Assembly: GCA_903830725.1 (NCBI GenBank) | Contig: CAIKVH010000103.1 | Span: forward strand, 1-51,288 | DNA from: an uncultured Burkholderiales bacterium | Lineage (GTDB): Bacteria > Pseudomonadota > Gammaproteobacteria > Burkholderiales > Burkholderiaceae_C | Length of the DNA stretch: 51,288 nt | Direction of reading: 5' to 3' | Shown here: positions 18,776 to 27,269 of the stretch, piece by piece | Layout: every line of letters begins with the position of its first letter | Position numbering within the stretch: position 1 is the stretch's first letter | The notes under the pieces: model-generated | What the model was told of the DNA's origin: nothing | Database searches by the model: none | Seen by the model: only the letters and a program-made list of their open reading frames with translations | Program-made: the position numbers and the translations under genes

Positions 18776-19774
18776 ATGAAACGTCGTACAACCCTAAAAA
18801 CACTGCTTGGAGCCACAGGGCTAACCACGGGGGTATTTAATCCCTTTACTCAAATCGCACAAGCCGAGGCGCCCTACCCAAGCAAGCCCATTAAATACAT
18901 TGTTCCCGTCTCTGCTGGCGGGGGTAGCGACATGATTGGTAGAACGGTTTGCGAGCGGTGGGGACGCGTTTTAGGTCAAACCTTTGTGGTTGATAACGAG
19001 GGCGGAGGGGGCGGTGTCATTGCTTGTCAAAATGCAGCCAAAGCCGCGCCCGATGGTTACACCTTAATGCAAGGTTATGTAGCAACGCTTGGCACGAGCC
19101 CAGCCACTCGGAAAAACCTTCCCTACGATCCGATTAAAGATTTCACACCGATAGGGATGATTGGGGGCACGCCCAATGTCTTGGTTGTCCATCCAAGCGT
19201 TCCTGCTAAAAACCTTAAAGAGTTTATTGACTACATTAAGAAAAATCCTGCACAAGTCAGTTATGGATCCTCTGGACAAGGATCCTTAACGCATCTCACG
19301 ATGGAGCTATTTAAGCAAGTAGAGGAGAGCTCTATCGTGCACATACCTTACAAAGGTATTGCACCTGCTTTTAACGATTTAATGGGTGGACAGATTCAGG
19401 CTATGTTCCCCGGTTTGGCTGCAGCACTCCCCCATATCCGCTCGGGAAGGGTAAGGGCGATTGCGGTGACGGGCTCTGCTCGTAACAGTCAACTCAAGGA
19501 TATCCCAACATTGGAGGAGCTCGGCTTTAAAGGCTTTACGGCCCTACAGTGGTACGGGGTTGTGGGGCCTGCTGGCATGCAAGCGTCTGTTGTTAAGCGC
19601 CTCAATGAAACGTTAAAAGTAGCCCTAAGTGCAGCGGATTTGAAGGACAAATTATCAGTTGAAGCCGTGGAGCCTATGGCAACTACACCGGAGCAGTTTG
19701 CTCAGTATATTAAGACAGACCTAGCGCGTTGGACCAAAGTTGCGAGGGATAGAAATATCGAACTGGATAATTGA
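18776..19774 (+). CDS. Bug-family periplasmic solute receptor (TctC-like)
   Basis: This is an extracytoplasmic binding protein of the tripartite tricarboxylate transporter type. From the ATG at 18776 it is 332 aa. An upstream in-frame ATG at 18761 exists, but GGAG within 18763..18766 is well placed (9 bp) for 18776. The N-terminus KRRTTLK plus a hydrophobic stretch ending near AQAEA looks Tat-like. The mature part shows YPSKPIKYIVPVSAGGGSDMIGR, DNEGGGGGVIA and PYKGIAPAFNDLMGGQIQAMF, all typical of Bug proteins. No TctAB membrane genes are nearby, which is usual for Bug orphans. The ligand cannot be told from sequence. Confidence 0.92.
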   Translation: MKRRTTLKTLLGATGLTTGVFNPFTQIAQAEAPYPSKPIKYIVPVSAGGGSDMIGRTVCERWGRVLGQTFVVDNEGGGGGVIACQNAAKAAPDGYTLMQGYVATLGTSPATRKNLPYDPIKDFTPIGMIGGTPNVLVVHPSVPAKNLKEFIDYIKKNPAQVSYGSSGQGSLTHLTMELFKQVEESSIVHIPYKGIAPAFNDLMGGQIQAMFPGLAAALPHIRSGRVRAIAVTGSARNSQLKDIPTLEELGFKGFTALQWYGVVGPAGMQASVVKRLNETLKVALSAADLKDKLSVEAVEPMATTPEQFAQYIKTDLARWTKVARDRNIELDN

Positions 19775-19798
19775 ACTGGATAATTGAATTCGATTATT
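19760..19798 (+). repeat. 13-bp tandem repeat across the Bug-gene stop codon
   Basis: Two identical units GAACTGGATAATT (19760..19772 and 19773..19785) are followed by a diverged third, GAATTCGATTATT (10 of 13 matches). The TGA stop spans the first junction, and the second unit brings an in-frame TAA just after it. Confidence 0.88.
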
Positions 19799-20229
19799 AA
19801 ATTGCTTAAATCGCTTTGGTTCTAATGGAGTTTTCTTGAAACTTCTGGCCAACCATCCTTGGATATATAGGTTGAAGTATAAATACCCAGTGTATTTTGC
19901 TTGCTCACTCCCTCGTTCATTCTCGAGTTAAAGTCTTTTATTAGTTTTTTAAGGCTAACCAAAGAAGACCTGAGGGAGAATGGCCGGAGTATATTTAATT
20001 TACCTAAAAAATAGTTTGGCGCCATAAAGTACACGAGATATATTAATTTGGTAACTTTTGTTTTTATTTTAATTATATTAATACTACCTACCTAGCTTTA
20101 ACAGAGGGTTAGCCCTGAACTATTGTTTTTTTACAACAAGGAAAAACTCTTACAAAATCCATCTAGAACCCATGAACACGTTTAGTCTGGCGAACACTTG
20201 GGTTAACCCTAAAATCGTCAGGGATTTAA
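19799..20229 (+). other. AT-rich intergenic region, no convincing gene
   Basis: This gap between the Bug receptor gene and the rpoH operator is visibly AT-rich. A 70-codon open frame on the minus strand (19822..20034) lacks recognisable domains, and I do not call it a gene. Minor features are an inverted repeat CTCCCTC/GAGGGAG (19908..19914 and 19972..19978, 57-nt loop) and a palindrome GGGTTAACCC at 20200..20209. Neither has an assigned function. Distal regulatory sites for rpoH could lie here. Confidence 0.5.
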
Positions 20230-20256
20230 TTAGCACTCATGCGCCCCGAGTGCTAA
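20230..20256 (+). promoter_or_regulatory. CIRCE operator (HrcA binding site) upstream of rpoH
   Basis: TTAGCACTC (20230..20238), a 9-bp spacer, and GAGTGCTAA (20248..20256) form the exact consensus CIRCE inverted repeat, with all nine arm positions complementary. It ends 34 bp before the rpoH ATG. HrcA, the protein that binds CIRCE, is encoded at 370..1377. Confidence 0.96.
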
Positions 20257-20259
20257 AAT
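20230..20259 (+). promoter_or_regulatory. Predicted sigma-70 type promoter embedded in the CIRCE
   Basis: TTAGCA (20230..20235) could serve as -35 and TAAAAT (20254..20259) as -10, with an 18-bp spacer. The -10 matches consensus at five of six positions, the -35 at four of six. Transcription would start near 20266, giving a leader of about 25 nt. HrcA bound to the CIRCE would occlude both boxes. This is inference from sequence. Confidence 0.5.
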
Positions 20260-20290
20260 AGTGTCTATCGTATTCAAAAGGAGTACACAT

Positions 20291-21241
20291 ATGACTAACC
20301 TTAGCCTAGCTACCCCAGGATCCCCAAGTGCATCCGTGGCGAATCCATGGGCATTGGTACCGCCATTAGGTAATTTGGATGCATACATTTCGGCAGTAAA
20401 TCGCTTGCCCATGCTCACCTTAGAGCAGGAGCAGGAGTTTGCCCGTAAACTCAAAAACACCAACGACCTTGAGGCTGCTGGTAAATTGATCATGTCTCAC
20501 CTACGTTTGGTCGTCTCCGTTTCTCGTCAGTACTTGGGTTACGGCCTACCCCATGCAGATTTGATCCAAGAGGGCAACATTGGACTCATGAAAGCAGTTC
20601 GCCGCTTTGACCCCGAGCAAGGCGTACGCTTGGTCAGTTACGCTATGCACTGGATCAAGGCTGAGATTCATGAATACATTTTGCGCAACTGGAGAATGGT
20701 TAAAGTTGCTACAACCAAAGCGCAGAGGAAACTATTTTTCAACCTCAGATCCATGAAGCAAGGCTTCAAGTCGGATGCCGGCACTGACCTCGAGGCTGCC
20801 ACACACCGCGACTGCCTCACTGAGGCACAAATCGATTCGATGGCCAAGGATCTGAACGTAAAGCGTGAGGAAGTCATAGAGATGGAAACGCGCATGTCGG
20901 GTGGAGACGTCATACTCGATCCAAGCCCAAGCGATGATGGGGACGAGACGTATGGTCCCATCTCCTACCTGACAGACATTAACAACGAGCCCACAGCGGT
21001 CATTGAGTCTCACGAAAGAGACTACATGTCGGGTGACGGTATTACATCTGCGCTTCAGTCCCTTGATGAGCGAAGCAGAAAAATTGTTGAAGAACGTTGG
21101 CTCAAAGTCAACGACGACGGCTCAGGAGGCATGACTCTTCACGAACTTGCAAAAGAGTTCGGCGTTAGTGCTGAGAGAATTCGTCAGATCGAAACCGCTG
21201 CTATGAAGAAAATGCGGGCATCTTTAACTGAGTTTGCATAA
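20291..21241 (+). CDS. rpoH: RNA polymerase heat-shock sigma factor RpoH (sigma-32)
   Basis: RpoH directs RNA polymerase to heat-shock promoters. The start is the ATG at 20291, preceded by AAGGAG at 20278..20283 (7-bp spacing), giving 316 aa; an upstream extension in frame is not supported. Region 2 is seen as HADLIQEGNIGLMKAVRRFDP (88-108). The diagnostic RpoH box QRKLFFNLR is at 145-153, and a region 4.2 helix-turn-helix ends the protein (LHELAKEFGVSAERIRQIE). An acidic Asp/Ser-rich stretch around 215-235 joins the domains. A perfect CIRCE lies just upstream and a terminator just downstream, so it is monocistronic. Confidence 0.96.
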   Translation: MTNLSLATPGSPSASVANPWALVPPLGNLDAYISAVNRLPMLTLEQEQEFARKLKNTNDLEAAGKLIMSHLRLVVSVSRQYLGYGLPHADLIQEGNIGLMKAVRRFDPEQGVRLVSYAMHWIKAEIHEYILRNWRMVKVATTKAQRKLFFNLRSMKQGFKSDAGTDLEAATHRDCLTEAQIDSMAKDLNVKREEVIEMETRMSGGDVILDPSPSDDGDETYGPISYLTDINNEPTAVIESHERDYMSGDGITSALQSLDERSRKIVEERWLKVNDDGSGGMTLHELAKEFGVSAERIRQIETAAMKKMRASLTEFA

Positions 21242-21264
21242 TCTTAAGGACCAAGTCCTGCCCA

Positions 21265-21295
21265 AAGCCCAGTTCAAATTGACTGGGCTTTTTTA
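21265..21295 (+). terminator. Intrinsic terminator after rpoH
   Basis: A perfect 9-bp stem AAGCCCAGT/ACTGGGCTT with an 8-nt loop runs into a T-run. On the opposite strand the hairpin is followed by only three T residues, so it serves mainly rpoH and less likely the convergent sco1. Confidence 0.85.
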
Positions 21296-21309
21296 TTACT
21301 AAAAAGCCG

Positions 21310-21897
21310 TCATTGCTTAAATAAGGTATTGATATCTTGCTTCAAAGCATCAGCAGGCGTGCCGTAACTTATAAAAAGCCTTAGTCGTCCGTGGGTGTCA
21401 AAAAGATAGGTTCCCGCAGAATGGTCGACGGTGTAAATATTCGGATTCGCTGAGGTGCTCGCGACCTTTTTATAATAAATCTTAAAAGACTTAGCTAGGA
21501 GTTCCAACTCTGCAGGCGTTGGACTAAATCCAAGAAAACTTGGATCAAAGTTGGCCATATAAGCCTTTAAAACCTCTGAGGTATCGCGCTCAGGATCAAC
21601 GGAGACAAAGAGTATTTGCAATTTAGATCCTGACTCACCCAGCTCGGATTTGATTTTCGCAAACTCGGACATCGTTGTTGGACATACATCTGGGCACTGT
21701 GTGTAACCAAAAAATAAAGCAACCACCTGCCCCTTAAACGAATCAAGGGATCTGACGCGTCTCTCTTGGTCTTTAAAAACAAAACCATTCGCGTAGTCTG
21801 CACCGGTAATGTCAACACCGTTAAAGGTGGGTTTGGGCGCACAAGCAGACAACCCTAAAACAAGAGCTAAAGCCAGGAGTCTAAGGAAAGTTTTCAT
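21310..21897 (-). CDS. sco1: SCO1/SenC copper chaperone for cytochrome oxidase
   Basis: SCO proteins deliver copper to, or reduce, the CuA site of cytochrome oxidase subunit II. The 195-aa product is a predicted lipoprotein with lipobox LSAC (Cys19). Its thioredoxin-like fold carries the copper-binding CPDVC (C68 and C72) in GYTQCPDVCPTT and the conserved His in VDHSAG near 157. It is the last gene of the minus-strand oxidase assembly run, 3 bp after ctaB. Confidence 0.95.
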   Translation of the reverse strand: MKTFLRLLALALVLGLSACAPKPTFNGVDITGADYANGFVFKDQERRVRSLDSFKGQVVALFFGYTQCPDVCPTTMSEFAKIKSELGESGSKLQILFVSVDPERDTSEVLKAYMANFDPSFLGFSPTPAELELLAKSFKIYYKKVASTSANPNIYTVDHSAGTYLFDTHGRLRLFISYGTPADALKQDINTLFKQ

Positions 21898-21900
21898 ACA

Positions 21901-22791
21901 TCAAATATAGTGATCAACCAAAAGAGCTAAAAACAAGAAGCTCAAATGGTAAAGAGAAAATCTAAAGGTCTTTCTTGCAAGTTCGTCAGAGTAATTGCGC
22001 CATAAAGCATAAGCGTAAAAGCAAAACCACACAGACAACACCATTGCAGCTATCAAATATAGCCACCCACTCATGCGGTAAGCAAACGGCATCAAACAAG
22101 CAGCCATAAGTACAAAGGTATACAAAAGAATTTGTAGCCTTGTGAATTCATTACCGTGAGTGACGGGGAGCATCGGAAGCCCCGCTTTTTTGTAATCCTC
22201 AACCCGGTAGAGTGCTAGCGCCCAAAAGTGAGGAGGGGTCCACAAAAAGATAATCAAAAATAAAATCAACGCCTCAGGACTAACATCTCCCGTCATTGCA
22301 GCCCACCCAAGCACAGGCGGCATTGCCCCTGAGGCGCCGCCAATCACAATGTTTTGCGGGGTAAGGGGTTTTAATATAACCGTATAGATGACAGCATAGC
22401 CAACGAAGGTGCCAAATGTCAGCACCATTGTTAAAGGATTTACCCAGATGTACAAAACCACTGAGCCCAAAATACCTAGCACCAAAGACAACATCGCAGT
22501 CTCATGATCCGCAATGTCGCCCGTCGCAGTTGGCCTCCAAGAGGTCCTCTTCATGCGAGCATCAATTGCTTTTTCAACCAAACAGTTAAACGCCGCAGCA
22601 GCGCCAGCGACCAACCAAATTCCAAAACAGGCAACTGCGCCGAGTCGCACATCCGCCCAAGACGGTACACCCGGGACTGCGAGCACCATCCCAATGAGTG
22701 CGCAAAAGACAATAAGTTGAATAACGCGGGGTTTAGTCAGTGTGTTGTACTGCCGCCATTTTGCAACAGAGAAAAAAGCGTCAACTTTCAT
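21901..22791 (-). CDS. ctaB: Protoheme IX farnesyltransferase (heme O synthase)
   Basis: CtaB (CyoE) transfers a farnesyl group to protoheme to form heme O. The 296-aa polytopic inner-membrane protein has the UbiA-family motif N69-x7-D77 in [20 protein letters not shown] and the second motif [15 protein letters not shown]. Its start overlaps the ctaA stop by 4 bp (ATGA), which fits successive enzymes: heme B to heme O (CtaB), then heme A (CtaA). Confidence 0.96.
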   Translation of the reverse strand: MKVDAFFSVAKWRQYNTLTKPRVIQLIVFCALIGMVLAVPGVPSWADVRLGAVACFGIWLVAGAAAAFNCLVEKAIDARMKRTSWRPTATGDIADHETAMLSLVLGILGSVVLYIWVNPLTMVLTFGTFVGYAVIYTVILKPLTPQNIVIGGASGAMPPVLGWAAMTGDVSPEALILFLIIFLWTPPHFWALALYRVEDYKKAGLPMLPVTHGNEFTRLQILLYTFVLMAACLMPFAYRMSGWLYLIAAMVLSVWFCFYAYALWRNYSDELARKTFRFSLYHLSFLFLALLVDHYI

Positions 22792-24167
22792 ATGCTGCCC
22801 CTTGGGGTTTCACTAGTGTGCGTATAGGAAGCATTGGTTGTTTGAAGAGGTGTTTGATTAGATTGTCGAACGGCTGTTAAACCCAATCCTTCTTGAGGCC
22901 TGAACATTCTTAGACCTGAAGTTAAAACAATCCCCAAAGCCGCAGCACCTCCCGTGTGGAGCACAGCAGCAAACAAAGGCCACTGGAAAACCACATTTGA
23001 TATGCCCGTTGCGACTTGAAGCGATATCAAAACCCAAATGAGTTGACCCAAGGTTTTGTAGTGCGCCTCTTTTTGCAGCAAATATCCTAACGCACTTAAG
23101 TACGCAAAAACAACATAGGCCGTCAAACGGTGTGTATAGTGAATTGCAGTTAGGGACTCAAAGTTAAGAATTTCTCCCTTGGACGTTACACCAAGAGCGC
23201 GCCATATCTCAAAACCTTCTGAGAAATTCATCAGCGGCCACCAACTGTTTTGGCACATCGGAAATGTAGAGCAGGCAGTTACTGCATAATTTGTACTCAC
23301 CCAACCTCCAAGTACGATCTGAATCAGGACCAGCATCAAACCCAGTCCTAAAAGGGTCGGGAGGTACTTTGTGAGTCCCTGTTGGTGAGCGGGTTGGCTC
23401 ACGCGGCGAAGTGCGCGGGCGATATTCTCTATGTGTTCTTTATGGCTATGCTGGTCACTACTAGCTTGTGGTGTTAATGCGTTTTGTTCGAGTGATGGAA
23501 CCCCCTCTAGCCCGCCTTTTATCAACCCCACCCAACTGCGCTGCGCAGTGACGAATCTCGTCAAAAGGATCAATAGCATAACTGCACCCAATAAATGCAT
23601 CGTCACTATTGCAGGAAATAATCGCATCGTCACCGTCAACGCTCCAAAAGCGCCTTGCAGGCATACCCAAAAGAGAATAAGCAAACTCTCGAATTTAAGC
23701 GCTCTTGGATACTTTTGAGAAACCGTAAATAGAGCAATCGTTAATATCAAAACCCCAACCCCTGTTGCAAGGTAGCGGTGAATCATCTCAATCCATGCTT
23801 TAACGTGGGTCACGGGGCCAGTGGGCATGATCGCCTGCGCACCCTCAATCATTGCATTTGCGCCACTTGGACTGCCGTGCCCATAGCAGCCGGGCCAATC
23901 AGGACAACCCAGTCCAGAGTCGGTGAGACGCGTAAAAGCCCCAAACATCAGCAGATCAAAAGTTAAAAACAAAGTGATCTGCGAAAGCAGCAACAACCTT
24001 TGACGACTGCGCAGTTCTTGTTCCGCTTTTTCCGCTTGGTGCGCTTCGGTGATGAGGTCTCCACGCGTTTTTAACCAGACCCAAGTCAAAGGCCCAAGCG
24101 CAACAATTAGCCCCATCAAAATGATGTTCATTAACGGGGCCAAATTAACCAAAGAAGCACTGGACAT
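22788..24167 (-). CDS. ctaA: Heme A synthase (COX15/CtaA)
   Basis: CtaA oxidises the C8 methyl of heme O to the formyl group of heme A in the inner membrane. The 459-aa protein contains [21 protein letters not shown] with the conserved Cys pair (C88, C94), EMIHRYLA with a heme-ligand His (H130), VTMHLLGA (H191), and a second half with [10 protein letters not shown] polar loop of about 55 residues (210-265), rich in His, Gln and Ser (DQHSHKEH), separates the two halves and makes the protein longer than minimal homologues. It overlaps ctaB by 4 bp and follows the SCO-like gene by 3 bp. Confidence 0.95.
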   Translation of the reverse strand: MSSASLVNLAPLMNIILMGLIVALGPLTWVWLKTRGDLITEAHQAEKAEQELRSRQRLLLLSQITLFLTFDLLMFGAFTRLTDSGLGCPDWPGCYGHGSPSGANAMIEGAQAIMPTGPVTHVKAWIEMIHRYLATGVGVLILTIALFTVSQKYPRALKFESLLILFWVCLQGAFGALTVTMRLFPAIVTMHLLGAVMLLILLTRFVTAQRSWVGLIKGGLEGVPSLEQNALTPQASSDQHSHKEHIENIARALRRVSQPAHQQGLTKYLPTLLGLGLMLVLIQIVLGGWVSTNYAVTACSTFPMCQNSWWPLMNFSEGFEIWRALGVTSKGEILNFESLTAIHYTHRLTAYVVFAYLSALGYLLQKEAHYKTLGQLIWVLISLQVATGISNVVFQWPLFAAVLHTGGAAALGIVLTSGLRMFRPQEGLGLTAVRQSNQTPLQTTNASYTHTSETPRGSI

Positions 24168-24170
24168 GAT

Positions 24171-24947
24171 TTAGTGTTTCTCGCTGGGTTTTGGCTCAAA
24201 TGTAGCGGCGGGGAGCACAGTGCGCCCCGGTAAATCCCAACTCTCTGAGGCTCTGAGGAGTCGCTCAAGGTCTCTGCGAACCTTAGGGGCAGTGTCTAGC
24301 CCCACGTTAGCTGGAAACCTCATCATCCACTCACCCATAGGATCTACTAAATAGAGATGATCATTTAGCAACTGATTTGCCTCAGGAGTCAACCAATTGG
24401 ATAACTCAGATTTTGAGACTTTAACGACCCAAGCGTCCCCTACTCCTTGGAGTATTTGCGGCGCGATATCCCCATCTCCTGTCACCAACCAAACTCGGTC
24501 CATGCGGTCATGCTCCTTACCTAATGCGGTATGGATTTGTCTTTGAAAGTAAAGATTTTGTTGACACGCTTGTAGACAATTTGCCTCCCCTACACTCAAG
24601 AGAAGCCACTGACCTTTAAGTTGGTTTAGATTAAAAACACCATTTACAGTTTCCCCCTTAGGACGCAAAAACACACGTCCGGCGAGAGGAGGCATTGCAC
24701 GGGTTGGCTGAATGAGTTCACCGTAACTTTTAATTGAGCTCGGACGAATCACGTAGTACGTCAGATAAGACAGAACAACGGGAGCCGCGCATATTAAAAG
24801 TACGCCAATCATAAAAAGCCGCCCTCGCATCGTCCTTTTAGCGTCCTCACGGACCACCTCATGAGGGAGCGGCAAATCATAAACAGTCATCGATAAGGGA
24901 TGATCGTGCTCAGAGTTATCTATTGATTGTTTAGTGTTTTCTTGCAT
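24171..24947 (-). CDS. Membrane-anchored SCO/thioredoxin-like protein of the oxidase cluster
   Basis: The function is not established. From the ATG at 24947 (258 aa) it has a cytoplasmic N-terminus (1-40), one transmembrane helix (about 43-66) and a periplasmic thioredoxin-like domain with a SCO-style C-x3-C (NCLQAC, C124 and C128). Where true SCO proteins have VDHSA this protein reads LYLVDPMGEW, so the third copper ligand seems absent. It may act as a thiol reductant during CuA assembly rather than a copper carrier (inference). The open frame extends to 24992, but that overlaps SURF1 more; the 24947 start overlaps it by 17 bp. Proteins like this sit between SURF1 and CtaA in many Burkholderiales. 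Confidence 0.8.
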   Translation of the reverse strand: MQENTKQSIDNSEHDHPLSMTVYDLPLPHEVVREDAKRTMRGRLFMIGVLLICAAPVVLSYLTYYVIRPSSIKSYGELIQPTRAMPPLAGRVFLRPKGETVNGVFNLNQLKGQWLLLSVGEANCLQACQQNLYFQRQIHTALGKEHDRMDRVWLVTGDGDIAPQILQGVGDAWVVKVSKSELSNWLTPEANQLLNDHLYLVDPMGEWMMRFPANVGLDTAPKVRRDLERLLRASESWDLPGRTVLPAATFEPKPSEKH

Positions 24948-25773
24948 GAATACGAGGCTTAATCCATTGAAACCAAATATAGAGACCAGCAATCAATGCG
25001 CTAAGCAAAAACCACTGAACTGCGTAGCCAAAATTACGATCAGAGCTCACCCCTGGGGAGGGAAGCTCTCTGATCAAACCCTCTGAGGGCTCTCCAAACT
25101 GGCGAACCACAGCACTGAGCCTCAGTCCAGTTTGAGCTTCAAACAAATTCAAATCGAAATTTTGCCAAATTGCACTCTTTAAATAACTGGGTTCATTGCT
25201 TTGTTCATTCAGAGTTTGAGTTTGTGAGGCGCGACCCAGCAGCGTACTCCCCCCCCACAACTCAAGCATCTTAGAGGGGGGATCCACAACGACGGCCTCG
25301 ATGTTAACTCCGCCCGCCGGGGTTTGCACGTCTGTGGGCTTTTCAGATGGGTTGAGTGCGTTCCAAGGGACCCAACCACGCTCTACCATTACTGTAGTTG
25401 AATTGTCTAACCTGAGCGGGGTCATGACCCAAAAACCTGATTTCCCCGCATGCGTTCTATTCGCCAAATAAACGGTTAGTTCTGCACTCCATTTGCCGGA
25501 CAAATTAATCCGTCGATTTAAGAAGAGCTGGGAGTCCTTGGACCCCAAAGTTTTTAAGTCCAGCGCGCTCAAAGGTTGCAAACTCATTTGCTGCTTTAGC
25601 AGGGCCTGCATTTGCTCCTTTTGCTCGCCCCTTGATAACTGCCACTGCCCAAGCATCAAAGTTGCAACCACCCCAAATACAGCAACGACGTCGATCCAAA
25701 CACTGCGTCCGTGTGGGAGTGTCGGCTTTGAATTATTTTCAGATTCAAGGGCGTGATTGGATGGGATTTTCAA
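24931..25773 (-). CDS. SURF1 family cytochrome oxidase assembly protein
   Basis: SURF1 assists heme A insertion into subunit I of cytochrome oxidase. The 280-aa protein has the expected topology: one N-terminal transmembrane helix (about 26-44) followed by QWQLSRGEQKE, a periplasmic domain with VMVERGWVPWN, and a C-terminal helix beginning NFGYAVQWFLLSALIAGLYIW. It is divergent from the small DUF2909 gene (15 bp between starts) and heads the surf1, SCO-like, ctaA, ctaB, sco1 run. Confidence 0.94.
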   Translation of the reverse strand: MKIPSNHALESENNSKPTLPHGRSVWIDVVAVFGVVATLMLGQWQLSRGEQKEQMQALLKQQMSLQPLSALDLKTLGSKDSQLFLNRRINLSGKWSAELTVYLANRTHAGKSGFWVMTPLRLDNSTTVMVERGWVPWNALNPSEKPTDVQTPAGGVNIEAVVVDPPSKMLELWGGSTLLGRASQTQTLNEQSNEPSYLKSAIWQNFDLNLFEAQTGLRLSAVVRQFGEPSEGLIRELPSPGVSSDRNFGYAVQWFLLSALIAGLYIWFQWIKPRIHARKH

Positions 25774-25788
25774 GAGATAATCCTCATT

Positions 25789-26010
25789 ATGGAAATCATA
25801 GTTTCATTTGCATTTATCGCGATTATCGGGAGCCTGGGCTTTGCTCTGTATTTCATGCTGAAAGACGGTGAGGACGGCAAACCAAAGACAAGTCGAATGG
25901 CTAAGGCGCTAGCCTTTAGGATTGGCTTCTCGGTCCTTTTATTTATTTGCATTTTAGTTTCTTGGAAGTTGGGTTATATACAACCCACTGGAATCCAAGT
26001 CGGGCAATGA
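25789..26010 (+). CDS. Small twin-transmembrane protein (DUF2909)
   Basis: This 73-aa protein has two transmembrane helices (about 3-22 and 44-63) joined by a short charged loop with KDGEDGKPKTSRMAKAL. The C-terminus WKLGYIQPTGI is typical of DUF2909. The ATG at 25789 is preferred over in-frame codons upstream because it begins exactly at the first helix. It is the only plus-strand gene inside the oxidase cluster, placed between surf1 and ctaE as in other Burkholderiales, and a bidirectional terminator follows. A role in oxidase assembly is guessed from position only. Confidence 0.85.
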   Translation: MEIIVSFAFIAIIGSLGFALYFMLKDGEDGKPKTSRMAKALAFRIGFSVLLFICILVSWKLGYIQPTGIQVGQ

Positions 26011-26097
26011 ATTTACACGAAGAGCACTCGCTGATTAAACGAGTGCAGTAGTTCTATACCCATCACTCAAGAACCCCAAATACATCCATTAAGTAAC

Positions 26098-26121
26098 AAA
26101 GGCCGCTCCGTGCGGCCTTTT
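26098..26121 (+). terminator. Bidirectional intrinsic terminator between DUF2909 and ctaE
   Basis: AAAGGCCGC/GCGGCCTTT is a perfect 9-bp stem with a 5-nt loop, with T residues after it on the plus strand and the complement (preceded by A residues) serving the minus strand. It lies between two convergent genes, so it can end both transcripts. Confidence 0.8.
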
Positions 26122-26153
26122 CTAATTGAAACGCTCTACAGTGTCTTGATGAA

Positions 26154-27035
26154 TTACATCCAGTAGACCAAAATATACAAACCAAGCCACACAACATCCA
26201 CAAAGTGCCAGTACCAGGCGGCACCTTCGAAACCAAAATGTTGCTCAGGTGTGAAATGTCCTTTTTGCAAGCGAAGCGTAATAACCAAGAGCATCAACAT
26301 ACCCATGAAGACGTGAAAGCCGTGAAAGCCAGTCAACATAAAGAATGTAGACCCGTAAGCACCAGAGGTCAGTTTAAGGTTCATTTCTGAATATGCGTGG
26401 TGATACTCGTAGCCCTGAACACCCAAGAAGATCATGCCAAGCAACACTGTAGCCCACATGAAAATGATCGTGTTCTTTCTGTCATTGTCTCTAAATAGAC
26501 TATGTGCAATCGTAATGGTGATACCAGAGCTCAGGAGCAATGCAGTATTGATTGTTGGCAACCAAAACGGTGTCATCGTCTGAAAGGGCTCGATAATATT
26601 TGCAGGGGATGCGGTGGCCCCAGCAGCAACGGTTGGCCAAACTGACTTGAATTCGGGCCACAGCACCGCGTTGCTTAAGTTTCCAAGCGCTGGCACTGAA
26701 TGCACTCGCATCCACCAGAGTGCAGAGAAGAATGCACCGAAGAACATGACTTCGGAGAAAATGAACCAGCTCATACTCCAGCGGAAGGATAAGTCAATCT
26801 TGCGACCGTATTGACCACTTTGACTCTCCGAGATGGCTTGACCAAACCACTGGTACAGAACAAACAACCAAACCGCAAGTCCAAAGAACAAAGAGTACTT
26901 TCCCCACGATGCATCATTGACCCATTGACTCGCGCCAAGGATCACAAAGAAAAGGCCAAAAGCCGCACTCGCTGGGTGACGTGAAGGCTCAGGTACAAAA
27001 TAATAGGGCGTTCCGCCGTGGGAAGTACTACTCAT
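26154..27035 (-). CDS. ctaE: Cytochrome c oxidase subunit III
   Basis: Subunit III stabilises the aa3-type oxidase core in the inner membrane. The 293-aa protein shows seven hydrophobic segments and typical blocks: WFIFSEVMFFGAFFSALWW, TGFHGFHVFMGMLML, FEGAAWYWHFVDVVWLGLYILVYW at the C-terminus. The Glu in SEVMFF and the His-rich helix match COX3. It follows the DUF2970 gene by 12 bp and ends the ctaC-to-ctaE run before the bidirectional terminator. Confidence 0.96.
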   Translation of the reverse strand: MSSTSHGGTPYYFVPEPSRHPASAAFGLFFVILGASQWVNDASWGKYSLFFGLAVWLFVLYQWFGQAISESQSGQYGRKIDLSFRWSMSWFIFSEVMFFGAFFSALWWMRVHSVPALGNLSNAVLWPEFKSVWPTVAAGATASPANIIEPFQTMTPFWLPTINTALLLSSGITITIAHSLFRDNDRKNTIIFMWATVLLGMIFLGVQGYEYHHAYSEMNLKLTSGAYGSTFFMLTGFHGFHVFMGMLMLLVITLRLQKGHFTPEQHFGFEGAAWYWHFVDVVWLGLYILVYWM

Positions 27036-27047
27036 CTCAACTCCTAG

Positions 27048-27269
27048 TTAACTCGCAACAACAAGATTGACCACGACGATCAATCCAATCACAAACAATA
27101 ATGCCATTACCACCCCAACTGCTAACAGTTGTAGGGGTTTGATATTAGCGGTATCTTCTTGAAATCCACTATTTTTTCTAATACCGATAAAAGACCACAA
27201 AACAGCGATCACAGTTCTGAGAAAATTGTTTTTCTCAACTGTTTTCTCAAGAACATCAACTTTGCTCAT
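27048..27269 (-). CDS. DUF2970 small membrane protein
   Basis: This 73-aa protein has a soluble N-terminus, a conserved segment with VIAVLWSFIGIRKNSGFQED (about 21-40), and a single C-terminal transmembrane helix (about 48-71). The pattern matches the DUF2970 family found between ctaG and ctaE in Betaproteobacteria. Its start overlaps the ctaG stop by 4 bp. Function is unknown; position implies oxidase biogenesis. Confidence 0.88.
   Translation of the reverse strand: MSKVDVLEKTVEKNNFLRTVIAVLWSFIGIRKNSGFQEDTANIKPLQLLAVGVVMALLFVIGLIVVVNLVVAS

Noticed and set aside
19822-20034. 70-codon open frame, minus strand
   Set aside because: No domain or ribosome-binding site, in an AT-rich spacer, and composition fits chance.
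20200-20209. GGGTTAACCC palindrome as rpoH operator
   Set aside because: Short, with no known binding protein; the adjacent CIRCE explains regulation better.
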